A stretch of 64,000 bases of DNA from positions 1 through 64,000 of the forward strand of contig CANQTF010000005.1 of assembly GCA_947626745.1 (NCBI GenBank). Reading direction: 5' to 3'. Origin of the DNA: an uncultured Lachnospiraceae bacterium (lineage in GTDB: Bacteria; Bacillota; Clostridia; Lachnospirales; Lachnospiraceae). The translations under genes and the position numbers were made by a program. Positions 16,001 to 23,197 of this stretch are shown piece after piece. The notes below the pieces were generated by a model. The model did no database searches. It saw only the letters and a list, made by a program, of their open reading frames with translations, and was not told the origin of the DNA. The first letter of the stretch is position 1; the number at the start of each line of letters is the position of its first letter.

Positions 16001-18498
16001 TGGATGCCATCAGCGCGGAGAACACCACTCTCTCCGAGGAGAATCGGATCTCGGCGGAGGTCAGCCCGGCGCGCGCGGTGCAGTATATCATCAACTATGC
16101 GGTGGGCATCGTCGGTGATTTCGGCGATCTCCGCATTCTGGAGTTACAGCCCTCGGCCAACCGGCGCTCCGATCTGTGGCAGGAGGGCGACGATACGAAG
16201 CTGGTCTGGAAGCGGGATTCGGTGAAGACGGCGAAGCAGATCCTGTTCAGCAGGGAAGCCTTCCGCGCTGACATCGACACGAAGTCCGTGGTGGAATTTA
16301 ACGGCGAGTGGGAGGATATCAACGGCGTCTATGACATCGTGTTCATCGGTCTGGACGGACAGCGCCTGAACCGGAACGGGGACGGCGAGACGCGCTACAA
16401 CAATGAAGATCTGAACGGCAAGGTCTACCATACCGGCGATTCGTCCGGTGCGGGAAATTATGATGCGAACGACATCACGGGGCAGAAGATGGAAGACCTG
16501 CTGAACTATATGAAGGCCGGATATCCCGTGCTGGTGGAGGACGACTGCTTTGAGGACGGCTCGGCCAAGCATGCGGACGGCGGCGATATCAACACGACTT
16601 ATATACAGGAGGATTCGGTCATGTACCGTTTCCTGAAGGCGGCGGTCGAGGATGACCAGTATGAGAACTGTATCTTCACGGTGTCCGACGTGCTGTCCAA
16701 TTCCATGTTCATGACCAGAGTGCGCCTGTCGAAGCCGCGTCTGGAATTGGTGGACGCGGAGGGGAATGAGGCGGCCGTCGTACAGACGCTGTCGCGCGGC
16801 GAGGACGATGCGTATCACGGACAGCTCTACTATCGTGTGAAGAATAACAGGGGCGAGGATTATTCCGGCGACGCGGTGGTGCGCGTCTACGCGGACTACA
16901 ACCACGACGGCAGCTTCGTGCCCGCCGAGGAAGTGACCGAATACCTGAACGCGGACAATATGCTGGACGTGAAGATAGACGGCATGGGGCCGGGCATCCT
17001 GCCCTGGAAGCTGGAGGTGTCGGATTCCGGCAACGGGTACAGGCGAAGCTCCGTTCTGGGATATTTCCAGCTCGACAGCGAGTACACCGACGATCTTAAG
17101 GTATTGCAGATCACGGAGAAGAAGGGCGATCCGCTGTATGACCTGCAGCAGATCTACAGCAAGAAGAAGGATTCCGTGCTGGCGCATTATCTGAAGGGCG
17201 CGGAGCAGATCATGAACGTGAAGTGGCAGTTCGATTCCCTGACGCCGGCGCAGCTGGCGGAGAAGCTGGCGGAGAACGCCAACTATCTGAGCCAGTGGGA
17301 TGTGGTGGTGCTGACGTTGGACGGCATGGCGGCGAATGACGCAGTGACGGAGGCGATCGGGCGCTATACGGGCGAGGGCAGGAGTCTGCTCGTGTGCGGG
17401 CAGGAGCCCGACAGCCAGAGCCAGAGAGCGGGCTTAAGCGGCGCGCTGCTGGGGCAGACGGACAACAGGACCTATGTGGACATCGGGGCTGGCGGCGCGG
17501 ACGGCTATAAGCGTTACGACGGCCTGAAAGCGGATATGTATCTGGGGCAGACGCTGCTCAAAGCCGAGCCGGTCAATACTGGCTCCATATCTCTATACCC
17601 CTACACGATAGACGGCAGATTTACCTTCGGGGAGAGAGGACTGCTCAGGGCGGCGCCTTATCTGCTGGACTTCGAGGACAATCTGGCCAGCGAGGAGAAC
17701 GTCTCCTATGTGACGGCCTGGTATACCTTCGGCAGCGATGACCCGACCGGTTCCGCTTACGGGATCTCGCCCAAGGACGCGCGCAACAACTATTACTGCT
17801 ACAGCAAGGGCAATGTGGTCTATCTGGCGCAGTCCCAGTATCCGTATACCTGTGACGAGACGACGGGGCCGGCGCCGGACGGCGAGGGCGTGGACGAGAG
17901 CCGTTTCTTCGTGAACGCGCTGACGGCGGCTTACGATGCCGGGCTTCACAACGCGCATATCCATATCGTGGGCGGTTTCTCGGATGATGCGGCGGACATC
18001 AACAGCATCTCCGTGCCTTTCGACGAGACGTGGACCACGGATACCGTTTCGTTTGACGAGGAGACGGGCGGCATCGTAGGCAATACCGTGGACGTGTACT
18101 TTAAGTTCCGCGACAACAACTTTGCGCCGCAGAAGGTCTCCGAGCTGGGCTTCTACTACGAAGATCCGGACGGCGGAGAGGTGGATATCGGAAATGACAA
18201 GGTGTCGGCGACGCCGTTTACCTCGGAGGTGTGGACCGTCACGGACAATAAGCTGGTGAAGCTGCAGCCGGGAGAAGAGCTGAAGCCCGGCAAGATATAC
18301 CGCATCAAAGCGCCGGTCAAGACCCTGCAGAAGACGTCGCCGCTCACCAGAGGGGACGCTGCGCAGCAGGAACAGGCGAACAAGGCGGATATCTATATCG
18401 TGCTGCAGACCTCCTTCACGCGGGGCGGCAGGTCCTATCGGATCACCAGCTCCGACGCGGTATCCCTGAACAGGACCAGATTGTTCCTGTTAGAGTAG
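13024..18498 (+). CDS. DUF5057-like giant membrane-anchored protein (1824 aa)
   Basis: The largest gene in the window. The N-terminus has a membrane helix at about 24-47, a basic linker and a second hydrophobic segment at about 121-138 that may act as an uncleaved or cleavable signal. An extracytoplasmic region follows. Residues 400-620 are a Pro/Gly/Glu/Thr-rich spacer with a 21-residue tandem repeat. The remaining 1200 residues hold a large folded region containing LRILELQPSA and DIVFIGLDG, which I associate with DUF5057 proteins of Lachnospiraceae; this recognition is from memory. Residue 1291 starts DYNHDGSF, an EF-hand-like calcium loop. Its place after the pilin genes suggests a pilus-associated surface protein, perhaps functionally like PilY1. 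The RBS before ATG is weak. Confidence 0.6.
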   Translation: MEHNEIMETGKLHSEGGSGDGRKKLLLIAALTSLLLAVAGAIYGAFRLGKKRGAQEAAKQRTAKRRKAGRVSGRNRHAAAGKSGVHESGRPEERSAAQPVYVVRPLQPKKKESRAKRFRRHLCAAAAVILVISMVGSSTLPYGETPTVLARESFSGIGRIVAEHESEPYTILDITAANAADSSSHTFNLGSMGYLVNGQSALQTELAKIFSDDLTSTGGVGGTGTAATKTYATYDKRQELFKNLTNSSDLVTYQEAYGGVSGMSTSGYTQIYAGDTAGAATGGTGTGTSTAVTGQSFYARIVENTSKTGNYNKAEGYAGIGGRFALPTYGYDAENGTLRITFKRAGVVPEVTNGYVVRVRGAMAENGQRTEFATDTTGVYLCGEDGTYSYVGTVAQLIGRTYTRVEDEQEQEQQPQQNTVTQSPQTPAEPTPEGDGNTEQDGDGNGGGEGDESGDGSEGETTPAPSEPATDPNPAPPEPTPDPNSAPPEPASAPGGNSEDNGSNSTGEGEPLISRALSMPGGWYLLAGLTPDGGEGQPGTTPPEQSADPGDGDGEPDTTPTTPPEQNTDPGDGDGGQGTTPTAPPEQSADPGDGDGGQGTTPTTPPEQSTDPGDGETQDSDGGGSFHYVASGPEDSEIDWSVYEDLAVCYFEPATGEEPAGTILYEVDSVEEIESGSGLPRPLDAYTRPTTGGAIMPIGGGTGLPGTAQNGMSTYGTAPIGGPWSPYGTSPSTTPAGYIYTPGTGDYDLVYVCGGDVVPAPSDTTLVLVQVQGAPVYVRCTTGDVLKDSVFSSLSGGDNESSGFSIQVVSKRADEVTVSDVADADLIFLEDGKNSPLSTTGTAGGSTLTAAYIGSGSTAGGGGTVGSSGADMAPDVMRRILLDAAEDLKPVIVEHDVATDEDHYKDSNYQYLARAFLKDDLAGFCAAMDEGSNFADNVKMNVSSGSYPDKTDNSYHYVNRNVYIVGSGTTLVSTGFATKFDGTNAKAGFSEVLDAISAENTTLSEENRISAEVSPARAVQYIINYAVGIVGDFGDLRILELQPSANRRSDLWQEGDDTKLVWKRDSVKTAKQILFSREAFRADIDTKSVVEFNGEWEDINGVYDIVFIGLDGQRLNRNGDGETRYNNEDLNGKVYHTGDSSGAGNYDANDITGQKMEDLLNYMKAGYPVLVEDDCFEDGSAKHADGGDINTTYIQEDSVMYRFLKAAVEDDQYENCIFTVSDVLSNSMFMTRVRLSKPRLELVDAEGNEAAVVQTLSRGEDDAYHGQLYYRVKNNRGEDYSGDAVVRVYADYNHDGSFVPAEEVTEYLNADNMLDVKIDGMGPGILPWKLEVSDSGNGYRRSSVLGYFQLDSEYTDDLKVLQITEKKGDPLYDLQQIYSKKKDSVLAHYLKGAEQIMNVKWQFDSLTPAQLAEKLAENANYLSQWDVVVLTLDGMAANDAVTEAIGRYTGEGRSLLVCGQEPDSQSQRAGLSGALLGQTDNRTYVDIGAGGADGYKRYDGLKADMYLGQTLLKAEPVNTGSISLYPYTIDGRFTFGERGLLRAAPYLLDFEDNLASEENVSYVTAWYTFGSDDPTGSAYGISPKDARNNYYCYSKGNVVYLAQSQYPYTCDETTGPAPDGEGVDESRFFVNALTAAYDAGLHNAHIHIVGGFSDDAADINSISVPFDETWTTDTVSFDEETGGIVGNTVDVYFKFRDNNFAPQKVSELGFYYEDPDGGEVDIGNDKVSATPFTSEVWTVTDNKLVKLQPGEELKPGKIYRIKAPVKTLQKTSPLTRGDAAQQEQANKADIYIVLQTSFTRGGRSYRITSSDAVSLNRTRLFLLE
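14641..14875 (+). repeat. In-frame 63-bp tandem repeat (about 3.7 copies)
   Basis: Units begin at 14641, 14704, 14767 and 14830 (exact 63-bp period) and encode the 21-residue PEQSADPGDGDGGQGTTPTT-type repeat of the DUF5057-like protein. The units differ at few positions, so copy number could change by slippage without breaking the frame. Confidence 0.9.
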
Positions 18499-18548
18499 CG
18501 GGGCGTCTGCCGGAACACAAATCATAAGAAAATATGGGAACGATCCTT

Positions 18549-18585
18549 GGAAAAGCTCTGCACAGGCAGGGCTTTTCCGCATTTC
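18549..18585 (+). terminator. Terminator of the pilus-like operon
   Basis: GGAAAAGCTCTGC pairs with GCAGGGCTTTTCC (18549-18578) with one mismatch and a 4-nt loop, and a short T-rich stretch follows. It is located about 50 nt after the DUF5057-like stop codon. Confidence 0.6.
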
Positions 18586-18634
18586 TTCTATAATAATATG
18601 GGACTGCCGAAACGGCTCCTCGCAAAATTTTTCC

Positions 18635-18663
18635 TTGTCATCTCAGACGATTTAGTGTATAGT
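18635..18663 (+). promoter_or_regulatory. Sigma-A-type promoter of topA
   Basis: TTGTCA (18635-18640), 17-nt spacer, TATAGT (18658-18663). It lies 46 nt upstream of the topA ATG and downstream of the pilus operon terminator. Confidence 0.65.
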
Positions 18664-18708
18664 GATTTCCGTTGACACACCGTTTCATGGAAATAAGGGG
18701 AATATGCT

Positions 18709-20787
18709 ATGGCAAAGTATTTGGTAATAGTCGAATCACCGGCGAAAGTGAAGACGATCAAGAAATTCTTAGGCCCGAATTATGAGGTCGCCGCCAGCAA
18801 CGGCCACGTGCGCGATCTGCCGCGCAGTGTGCTGGGCATCGACGTAGAGCATGATTACGAGCCGAAATACATCACGATCAGAGGAAAAGGCGATATCCTT
18901 GCGAATCTCCGCAAGGAGGTGAAGAAAGCCGAGAAGGTGTATCTCGCGACCGACCCGGACCGGGAGGGGGAAGCTATCTCATGGCATCTGCTCGCCGCTC
19001 TGAAATTGGAAAATAAGAAGGTGTACCGCATCACCTTTAACGAGATCACCAAAACGGCGGTCAAGGAATCCTTGAAGCATGCCAGAGAGATCGACATGGA
19101 TCTGGTGGACGCCCAACAGGCGCGCCGCTGTCTGGACCGCATGGTCGGCTACAAGATCTCTCCGGTGCTGTGGGCGAAGGTGAAGCGGGGCCTGAGCGCG
19201 GGGCGCGTGCAGTCCGTGGCGCTTCGCATCATCTGTGACAGGGAGGAGGAGATCAGCGCTTTTATCCCCGAAGAGTACTGGTCGTTGGATGCCGTACTCG
19301 CGGCGGAGGGCGAGAAAAAGCCGCTCGTGGCGAAGTACTGCGGCACGGCGGACAAGAATCGCACGATCTCTTCCGCGCAGGAACTTGCGGCGATCAAGAA
19401 AACGCTCGACCACGCGCAGTATCGCGTGGCGTCCGTCAAAAACGGCGAGCGGGTGAAGAAAGCGCCGCTGCCCTTTACCACCTCCACGCTGCAGCAGGAG
19501 GCGAGCAAGCTGCTCAATTTTTCCACACAGAAGACGATGCGGCTGGCGCAGCAGCTCTATGAGGGCGTCGATCTCAAAGGCAGCGACACGGTCGGCATCA
19601 TCACCTATCTCCGTACGGATTCCACCAGAGTGTCCGAGGAGGCGGAGACGATGGCGCGCGACTACATTGCGGAGCAGTACGGCAGGGAATATGCGGCCGG
19701 TACGCAGACGCGGGGCGGCAGCAAGCAGAAGATACAGGACGCCCACGAGGCGATCCGTCCCACGGACATAAGCCGCACACCGGCGGATATCAAAGATTCC
19801 CTTTCCAGAGATCAGTTCAGGCTCTATCAGCTCATCTGGAAGAGATTCGTGGCGAGCCGCATGGCGAGCGCCGTGTACGAGACGACCTCGATCAGGATAG
19901 AAGCCGCCGGACAGACCTTTTCCGCCTCTTCCTCCAAGGTGAAGTTTGACGGCTTTATGAGCGTTTACACGGAGGACGACGAGAGGGAAGAGGACAACGC
20001 GGCGGTGAGTAAGATAACAGGCGATACGAAACTGTCGCTGCTCAGACTGGAGGAAAAACAGCACTTTACCCAGCCCGCGCCGCACTATACGGAGGCGTCT
20101 CTCGTGCGCGCCATGGAAGAGCTGGGTATCGGGCGGCCGAGCACCTACGCGCCTACGATCACCACGATCCTCGCAAGGCGCTATATCGTCAAAGAGAACC
20201 GGAACCTCTATGTGACGGAGCTGGGCGAAGTGGTGAACAACATGATGAAGGAGGCGTTCCCGTCTATCGTGGACGTGAATTTTACGGCGACGATGGAGGC
20301 GCTTCTGGACGGCGTGGAAGAGGGAAGCGTCAAGTGGAAGACGGTGCTGGAGAACTTCTATCCCGATCTGGAACAGGCGGTGGAACAGGCGGAGAAGGAG
20401 CTGCAGGAGGTGGAGATCGCCGACGAACTTTCCGACGAGTACTGCGAGCTGTGCGGCAGACAGATGGTGATCAAGTACGGCCCGCACGGCCGCTTCCTTG
20501 CGTGTCCGGGCTTCCCGGAGTGCCGCAACACGAAGCCCTACTTCGAGAAGATCGGGGTCGCGTGTCCCAAGTGCGGCAAGGACATCGTCATGAAGAAGAC
20601 GAAAAAGGGCAGGAAATATTACGGGTGCATCGACAATCCGGAATGCGATTTCATGGTCTGGCAGCGCCCCGTCAACGACAAGTGCCCGCGGTGCGGCTCC
20701 GTCATGCTGCAGAAGGGCAGCAAGCTGGTCTGCGCCGATGAAAACTGCGGTTTCGTGAAGGACGCGCCGAAGGCGGTCGAGGCATAG
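18709..20787 (+). CDS. topA: DNA topoisomerase I (type IA)
   Basis: A 692-aa enzyme that relaxes negative supercoils through a transient 5'-phosphotyrosine link. The TOPRIM domain opens with LVIVESPAKVKTIKKFLG (E9) and has the acidic triad TDPDREGE (D82, D84, E86). The catalytic tyrosine is Y300 in GIITYLRTDSTR. The C-terminus carries three four-cysteine zinc fingers (CELC...C, CPKC...C, CPRC...C between about 577 and 685). Length and architecture are standard for Firmicutes TopA. In B. subtilis topA also lies upstream of codY, with trmFO, codV and clpQY in between; here codY follows directly. Confidence 0.97.
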   Translation: MAKYLVIVESPAKVKTIKKFLGPNYEVAASNGHVRDLPRSVLGIDVEHDYEPKYITIRGKGDILANLRKEVKKAEKVYLATDPDREGEAISWHLLAALKLENKKVYRITFNEITKTAVKESLKHAREIDMDLVDAQQARRCLDRMVGYKISPVLWAKVKRGLSAGRVQSVALRIICDREEEISAFIPEEYWSLDAVLAAEGEKKPLVAKYCGTADKNRTISSAQELAAIKKTLDHAQYRVASVKNGERVKKAPLPFTTSTLQQEASKLLNFSTQKTMRLAQQLYEGVDLKGSDTVGIITYLRTDSTRVSEEAETMARDYIAEQYGREYAAGTQTRGGSKQKIQDAHEAIRPTDISRTPADIKDSLSRDQFRLYQLIWKRFVASRMASAVYETTSIRIEAAGQTFSASSSKVKFDGFMSVYTEDDEREEDNAAVSKITGDTKLSLLRLEEKQHFTQPAPHYTEASLVRAMEELGIGRPSTYAPTITTILARRYIVKENRNLYVTELGEVVNNMMKEAFPSIVDVNFTATMEALLDGVEEGSVKWKTVLENFYPDLEQAVEQAEKELQEVEIADELSDEYCELCGRQMVIKYGPHGRFLACPGFPECRNTKPYFEKIGVACPKCGKDIVMKKTKKGRKYYGCIDNPECDFMVWQRPVNDKCPRCGSVMLQKGSKLVCADENCGFVKDAPKAVEA

Positions 20788-20824
20788 AAGCTGCCGGATA
20801 TCGGATCGTCTTGCGGATCGTTGA

Positions 20825-20864
20825 CTGAAAATAAATTGATTTTCAGTAAATATTGTGATAAAAT
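20825..20864 (+). promoter_or_regulatory. codY promoter with overlapping CodY-box-like operator
   Basis: TTGATT (20836-20841), a 17-nt spacer and TAAAAT (20859-20864), with TGA before the -10. The 15-mer GATTTTCAGTAAATA (20838-20852) matches the CodY consensus AATTTTCWGAAAATT at 12 of 15 positions and lies between -35 and -10. An 8-bp inverted repeat, CTGAAAAT / ATTTTCAG (20825-20832 and 20839-20846), overlaps it. Binding here would occlude RNA polymerase, which suggests autoregulation. Confidence 0.55.
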
Positions 20865-20926
20865 CAAAATATGAAAAAGGGTTTTTACCGATGCGGCCGC
20901 ATCACCGTAAGATAAGGAGCAGTAAC

Positions 20927-21712
20927 ATGAGCAGTGTTCAGTTGTTGGATAAAACGAGAAAGATCGGGAAGCTTCTGCATAACAATAATTCCGGCAAAGT
21001 CGTATTCAACGATATCTGCGATGTGCTGAAAGAGATTCTCGTCTCCAATGTGCTCGTCATCAGCAGGAAGGGCAAGGTGCTCGGCATCGGCGATCAGGAC
21101 AGCGTGGAATCGATCACGGAGCTGATCGTGGATCATGTGGGCGGCTTTATCGATCCGATGCTGAACGAAAGGCTTCTGGCGGTCCTGTCGACGAAGGAGA
21201 ACGTCAATCTGGAGACGCTGGGCTTTGAGAATATCGATACGCGGCGGTTCCGGGCAGTGATCGCGCCGATCGAGATATCGGGCGAACGCCTCGGCACGCT
21301 TTTTATCTACAAGTGCGATGCGCAGTACGACATCGACGATATCATCTTATGCGAGTACGGGACGACGGTGGTCGGGCTGGAGATGTTACGCGCGGTGAGC
21401 GAGGAGAACGCGGAGGAGAACCGCAAGGTGGCGGTGGTGAGATCCGCGATCGGCACGCTGTCTTACTCGGAAATGGAAGCGATCACGCACATCTTCGACG
21501 AGCTGGGCGGCATGGAGGGTATTCTGGTGGCGAGCAAGATCGCCGACAAGGTCGGCATCACCCGGTCGGTCATCGTCAACGCGCTGCGCAAGTTCGAGAG
21601 CGCGGGGGTCATCGAATCGCGTTCCTCCGGCATGAAGGGCACTTACATCAAGGTGCTGAACGATGTGGTGTTCGAGGAAGTGGACAAGCTGAGAGAGCAG
21701 ACGAGACATTAG
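20927..21712 (+). CDS. codY: GTP- and branched-chain-amino-acid-sensing repressor CodY
   Basis: A 261-aa protein, the normal length. The N-terminal GAF sensor domain begins SSVQLLDKTRKIG. The C-terminal winged helix-turn-helix contains ASKIADKVGITRSVIVNALR and the SSGMKGTYIKVLN wing typical of CodY. In Firmicutes CodY represses nutrient-acquisition, motility and biosynthetic genes when GTP and branched-chain amino acids are plentiful. The ORF track starts at 20855, but AAGGAG at 20914-20919 and family alignment place the start at ATG 20927. It sits directly upstream of flgB, as in B. subtilis, where CodY represses fla/che. Confidence 0.96.
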   Translation: MSSVQLLDKTRKIGKLLHNNNSGKVVFNDICDVLKEILVSNVLVISRKGKVLGIGDQDSVESITELIVDHVGGFIDPMLNERLLAVLSTKENVNLETLGFENIDTRRFRAVIAPIEISGERLGTLFIYKCDAQYDIDDIILCEYGTTVVGLEMLRAVSEENAEENRKVAVVRSAIGTLSYSEMEAITHIFDELGGMEGILVASKIADKVGITRSVIVNALRKFESAGVIESRSSGMKGTYIKVLNDVVFEEVDKLREQTRH

Positions 21713-21747
21713 ACATTCATAAGGAAACGCATGGACAGCGCAGGGTA

Positions 21748-21790
21748 AAAGGATTTACACAGAGCTTCGGCTTGGGTAGATCCTTTTTTT
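21748..21790 (+). terminator. Intrinsic terminator of codY
   Basis: AAAGGATTTAC (21748-21758) pairs with GTAGATCCTTT (21776-21786) with one G-U pair, followed by an uninterrupted T run to 21790. It separates codY from the flagellar operon. Confidence 0.85.
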
Positions 21791-21805
21791 GTTCCGTCTT
21801 CTGGG

Positions 21806-21859
21806 AATTTGTGAAATTAAATCGAAAAACCTTGTAATTTTTGATAAATAATTTATAAT
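21806..21859 (+). promoter_or_regulatory. flgB promoter and upstream AT palindrome
   Basis: TTGTAA (21832-21837), a 16-nt spacer and TATAAT (21854-21859) form a sigma-A-type promoter 44 nt upstream of the flgB ATG. A palindrome AATTT-GTG-AAATT (21806-21818) lies 13 nt upstream of the -35. It resembles a shortened CodY box and could be an operator. Confidence 0.55.
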
Positions 21860-21902
21860 GGAGTATGGATTCTAATCTTTACTAAAGTGGAGGTTTGTGC
21901 TT

Positions 21903-22301
21903 ATGAGTACTTTGGCGAACACGAATGTGTTTGACTACATCAATGTGCTGGACAAGGCGGCGGACGCCTCCTGGCTGCGCAACGACGCGATATCGAACAA
22001 TATCGCCAACGCGGACACGCCGGGCTACAAGCGTCAGGACGTGAACTTTGAGACGCAGCTTGCGAAGGCGCTGCATCACTACCGCTATACGAGCGTGGAC
22101 GAGAGAGTACACAATGTGAAGCTGAACCGCCTGAATCCGATCACCTACACGGACTATTCGGGATTTTCTTACCGCATCGACGGCAACAACGTGGATCCCG
22201 ATACGGAGGGCGTGTACCTTGCCAAGAACCAGGTCGTCTATCAGGGCTTGGAGCTGTCTATCAATCAGGAATTTAAGAACATCGAGTCGGTATTAAAATA
22301 A
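21903..22301 (+). CDS. flgB: Flagellar basal-body rod protein FlgB
   Basis: A 132-aa proximal rod subunit exported by the flagellar type III apparatus. The conserved rod motif NDAISNNIANADTPGYKRQDVNFE is near the N-terminus, and the C-terminal helix ends in the QEFKNIESVLK heptad pattern of axial proteins. The ORF track begins at a GTG (21897) only 3 nt from the GGAGG, so ATG 21903, 9 nt downstream of it, is the likely start. First gene of the fla/che operon, 14 nt ahead of flgC. Confidence 0.95.
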   Translation: MSTLANTNVFDYINVLDKAADASWLRNDAISNNIANADTPGYKRQDVNFETQLAKALHHYRYTSVDERVHNVKLNRLNPITYTDYSGFSYRIDGNNVDPDTEGVYLAKNQVVYQGLELSINQEFKNIESVLK

Positions 22302-22315
22302 TCGGAGGTATGATC

Positions 22316-22762
22316 ATGGGAATGTTTTCGGCTTTTGATATCAATGCGACTGGCATGACCGCGGAGCGTTTCCGCATGGACATCATCGCGCAGAACGTTG
22401 CGAACGCGGAGACGACGCGCACCGAGGACGGGACGCCGTACCGCCGGAAAGTGGTCGTGTTTGAGGAGAAGAATTCACAGACGCCTTTTCATCAGGTGCT
22501 CGCGAAGGAGCGTGACCGCTATTCGGGCAGCGGCGTGAAGGTGACGGGCGTGTATGAGGATGAGTGGACGGAGGGAAATCTCGTCTACGATCCCTCCCAC
22601 CCCGACGCGGACGAGAACGGCTATGTGATGTACCCCAACGTCAATATCGTGACGGAGATGACGAACCTGATCGACGCCAGCCGCGCTTATCAGGCGAATG
22701 CGACGGCCTTTGAGGCGAGCAAGAATATCGCGACCACGGGGCTTTCGATGCTCAACAGTTAA
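22316..22762 (+). CDS. flgC: Flagellar basal-body rod protein FlgC
   Basis: A 148-aa proximal rod protein. The N-terminal motif reads TAERFRMDIIAQNVANAETTRTEDG. The conserved C-terminal stretch YPNVNIVTEMTNLIDASRAYQANATAF is diagnostic of FlgC/FlgG-type axial proteins. The start at ATG 22316, rather than 22310, is chosen because GGAGG (22304-22308) abuts the earlier ATG but lies 7 nt from this one. It is followed by fliE after a 70-nt gap. Confidence 0.96.
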   Translation: MGMFSAFDINATGMTAERFRMDIIAQNVANAETTRTEDGTPYRRKVVVFEEKNSQTPFHQVLAKERDRYSGSGVKVTGVYEDEWTEGNLVYDPSHPDADENGYVMYPNVNIVTEMTNLIDASRAYQANATAFEASKNIATTGLSMLNS

Positions 22763-22832
22763 TGCCTTGGGATCTGAGGGGATCCCGCCGGGGTCATAAG
22801 GGATAGAATACTTTGTGTACGGAGGAATGGAC

Positions 22833-23159
22833 ATGGCTTTAGATATCACGGAGCTTTACAACGTATCCTCGAATGCCATTAAGGAAGCGGCGAAGACGGC
22901 GCCTACCAACAGGGTCGATACATATGAGGATAAAGACTTTGACTCGCTGCTGCACACGGCGATCGACAATCTGACGACGACCAATAACTATCTGTCGGAT
23001 GCGGAGAATGAGGAGATCAAGTGGGCGCTGGGTGAGACCGAGAACACGCACGATTTAAGCATCGCCCTGCAGAAGGCCTCGGTGGCGCTGCAGTATACGG
23101 TCGCTATCAGGGACAGGCTTCTGGACGCTTACAAGGAGCTCATTCAGATGCAGATATAG
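22833..23159 (+). CDS. fliE: Flagellar hook-basal body protein FliE
   Basis: A 108-aa protein that links the FliF MS ring to the proximal rod. The C-terminal signature is LSIALQKASVALQYTVAIRDRLLDAYKELIQMQI. ATG 22833 is the start because GGAGG (22821-22825) lies 7 nt upstream of it; the track's GTG at 22815 precedes the RBS. Length and order (flgB-flgC-fliE-fliF) are standard. Confidence 0.94.
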   Translation: MALDITELYNVSSNAIKEAAKTAPTNRVDTYEDKDFDSLLHTAIDNLTTTNNYLSDAENEEIKWALGETENTHDLSIALQKASVALQYTVAIRDRLLDAYKELIQMQI

Positions 23160-23197
23160 CATGAGCGCAGGAAGAGTGGGAATCTGAAGGAGAGTAA

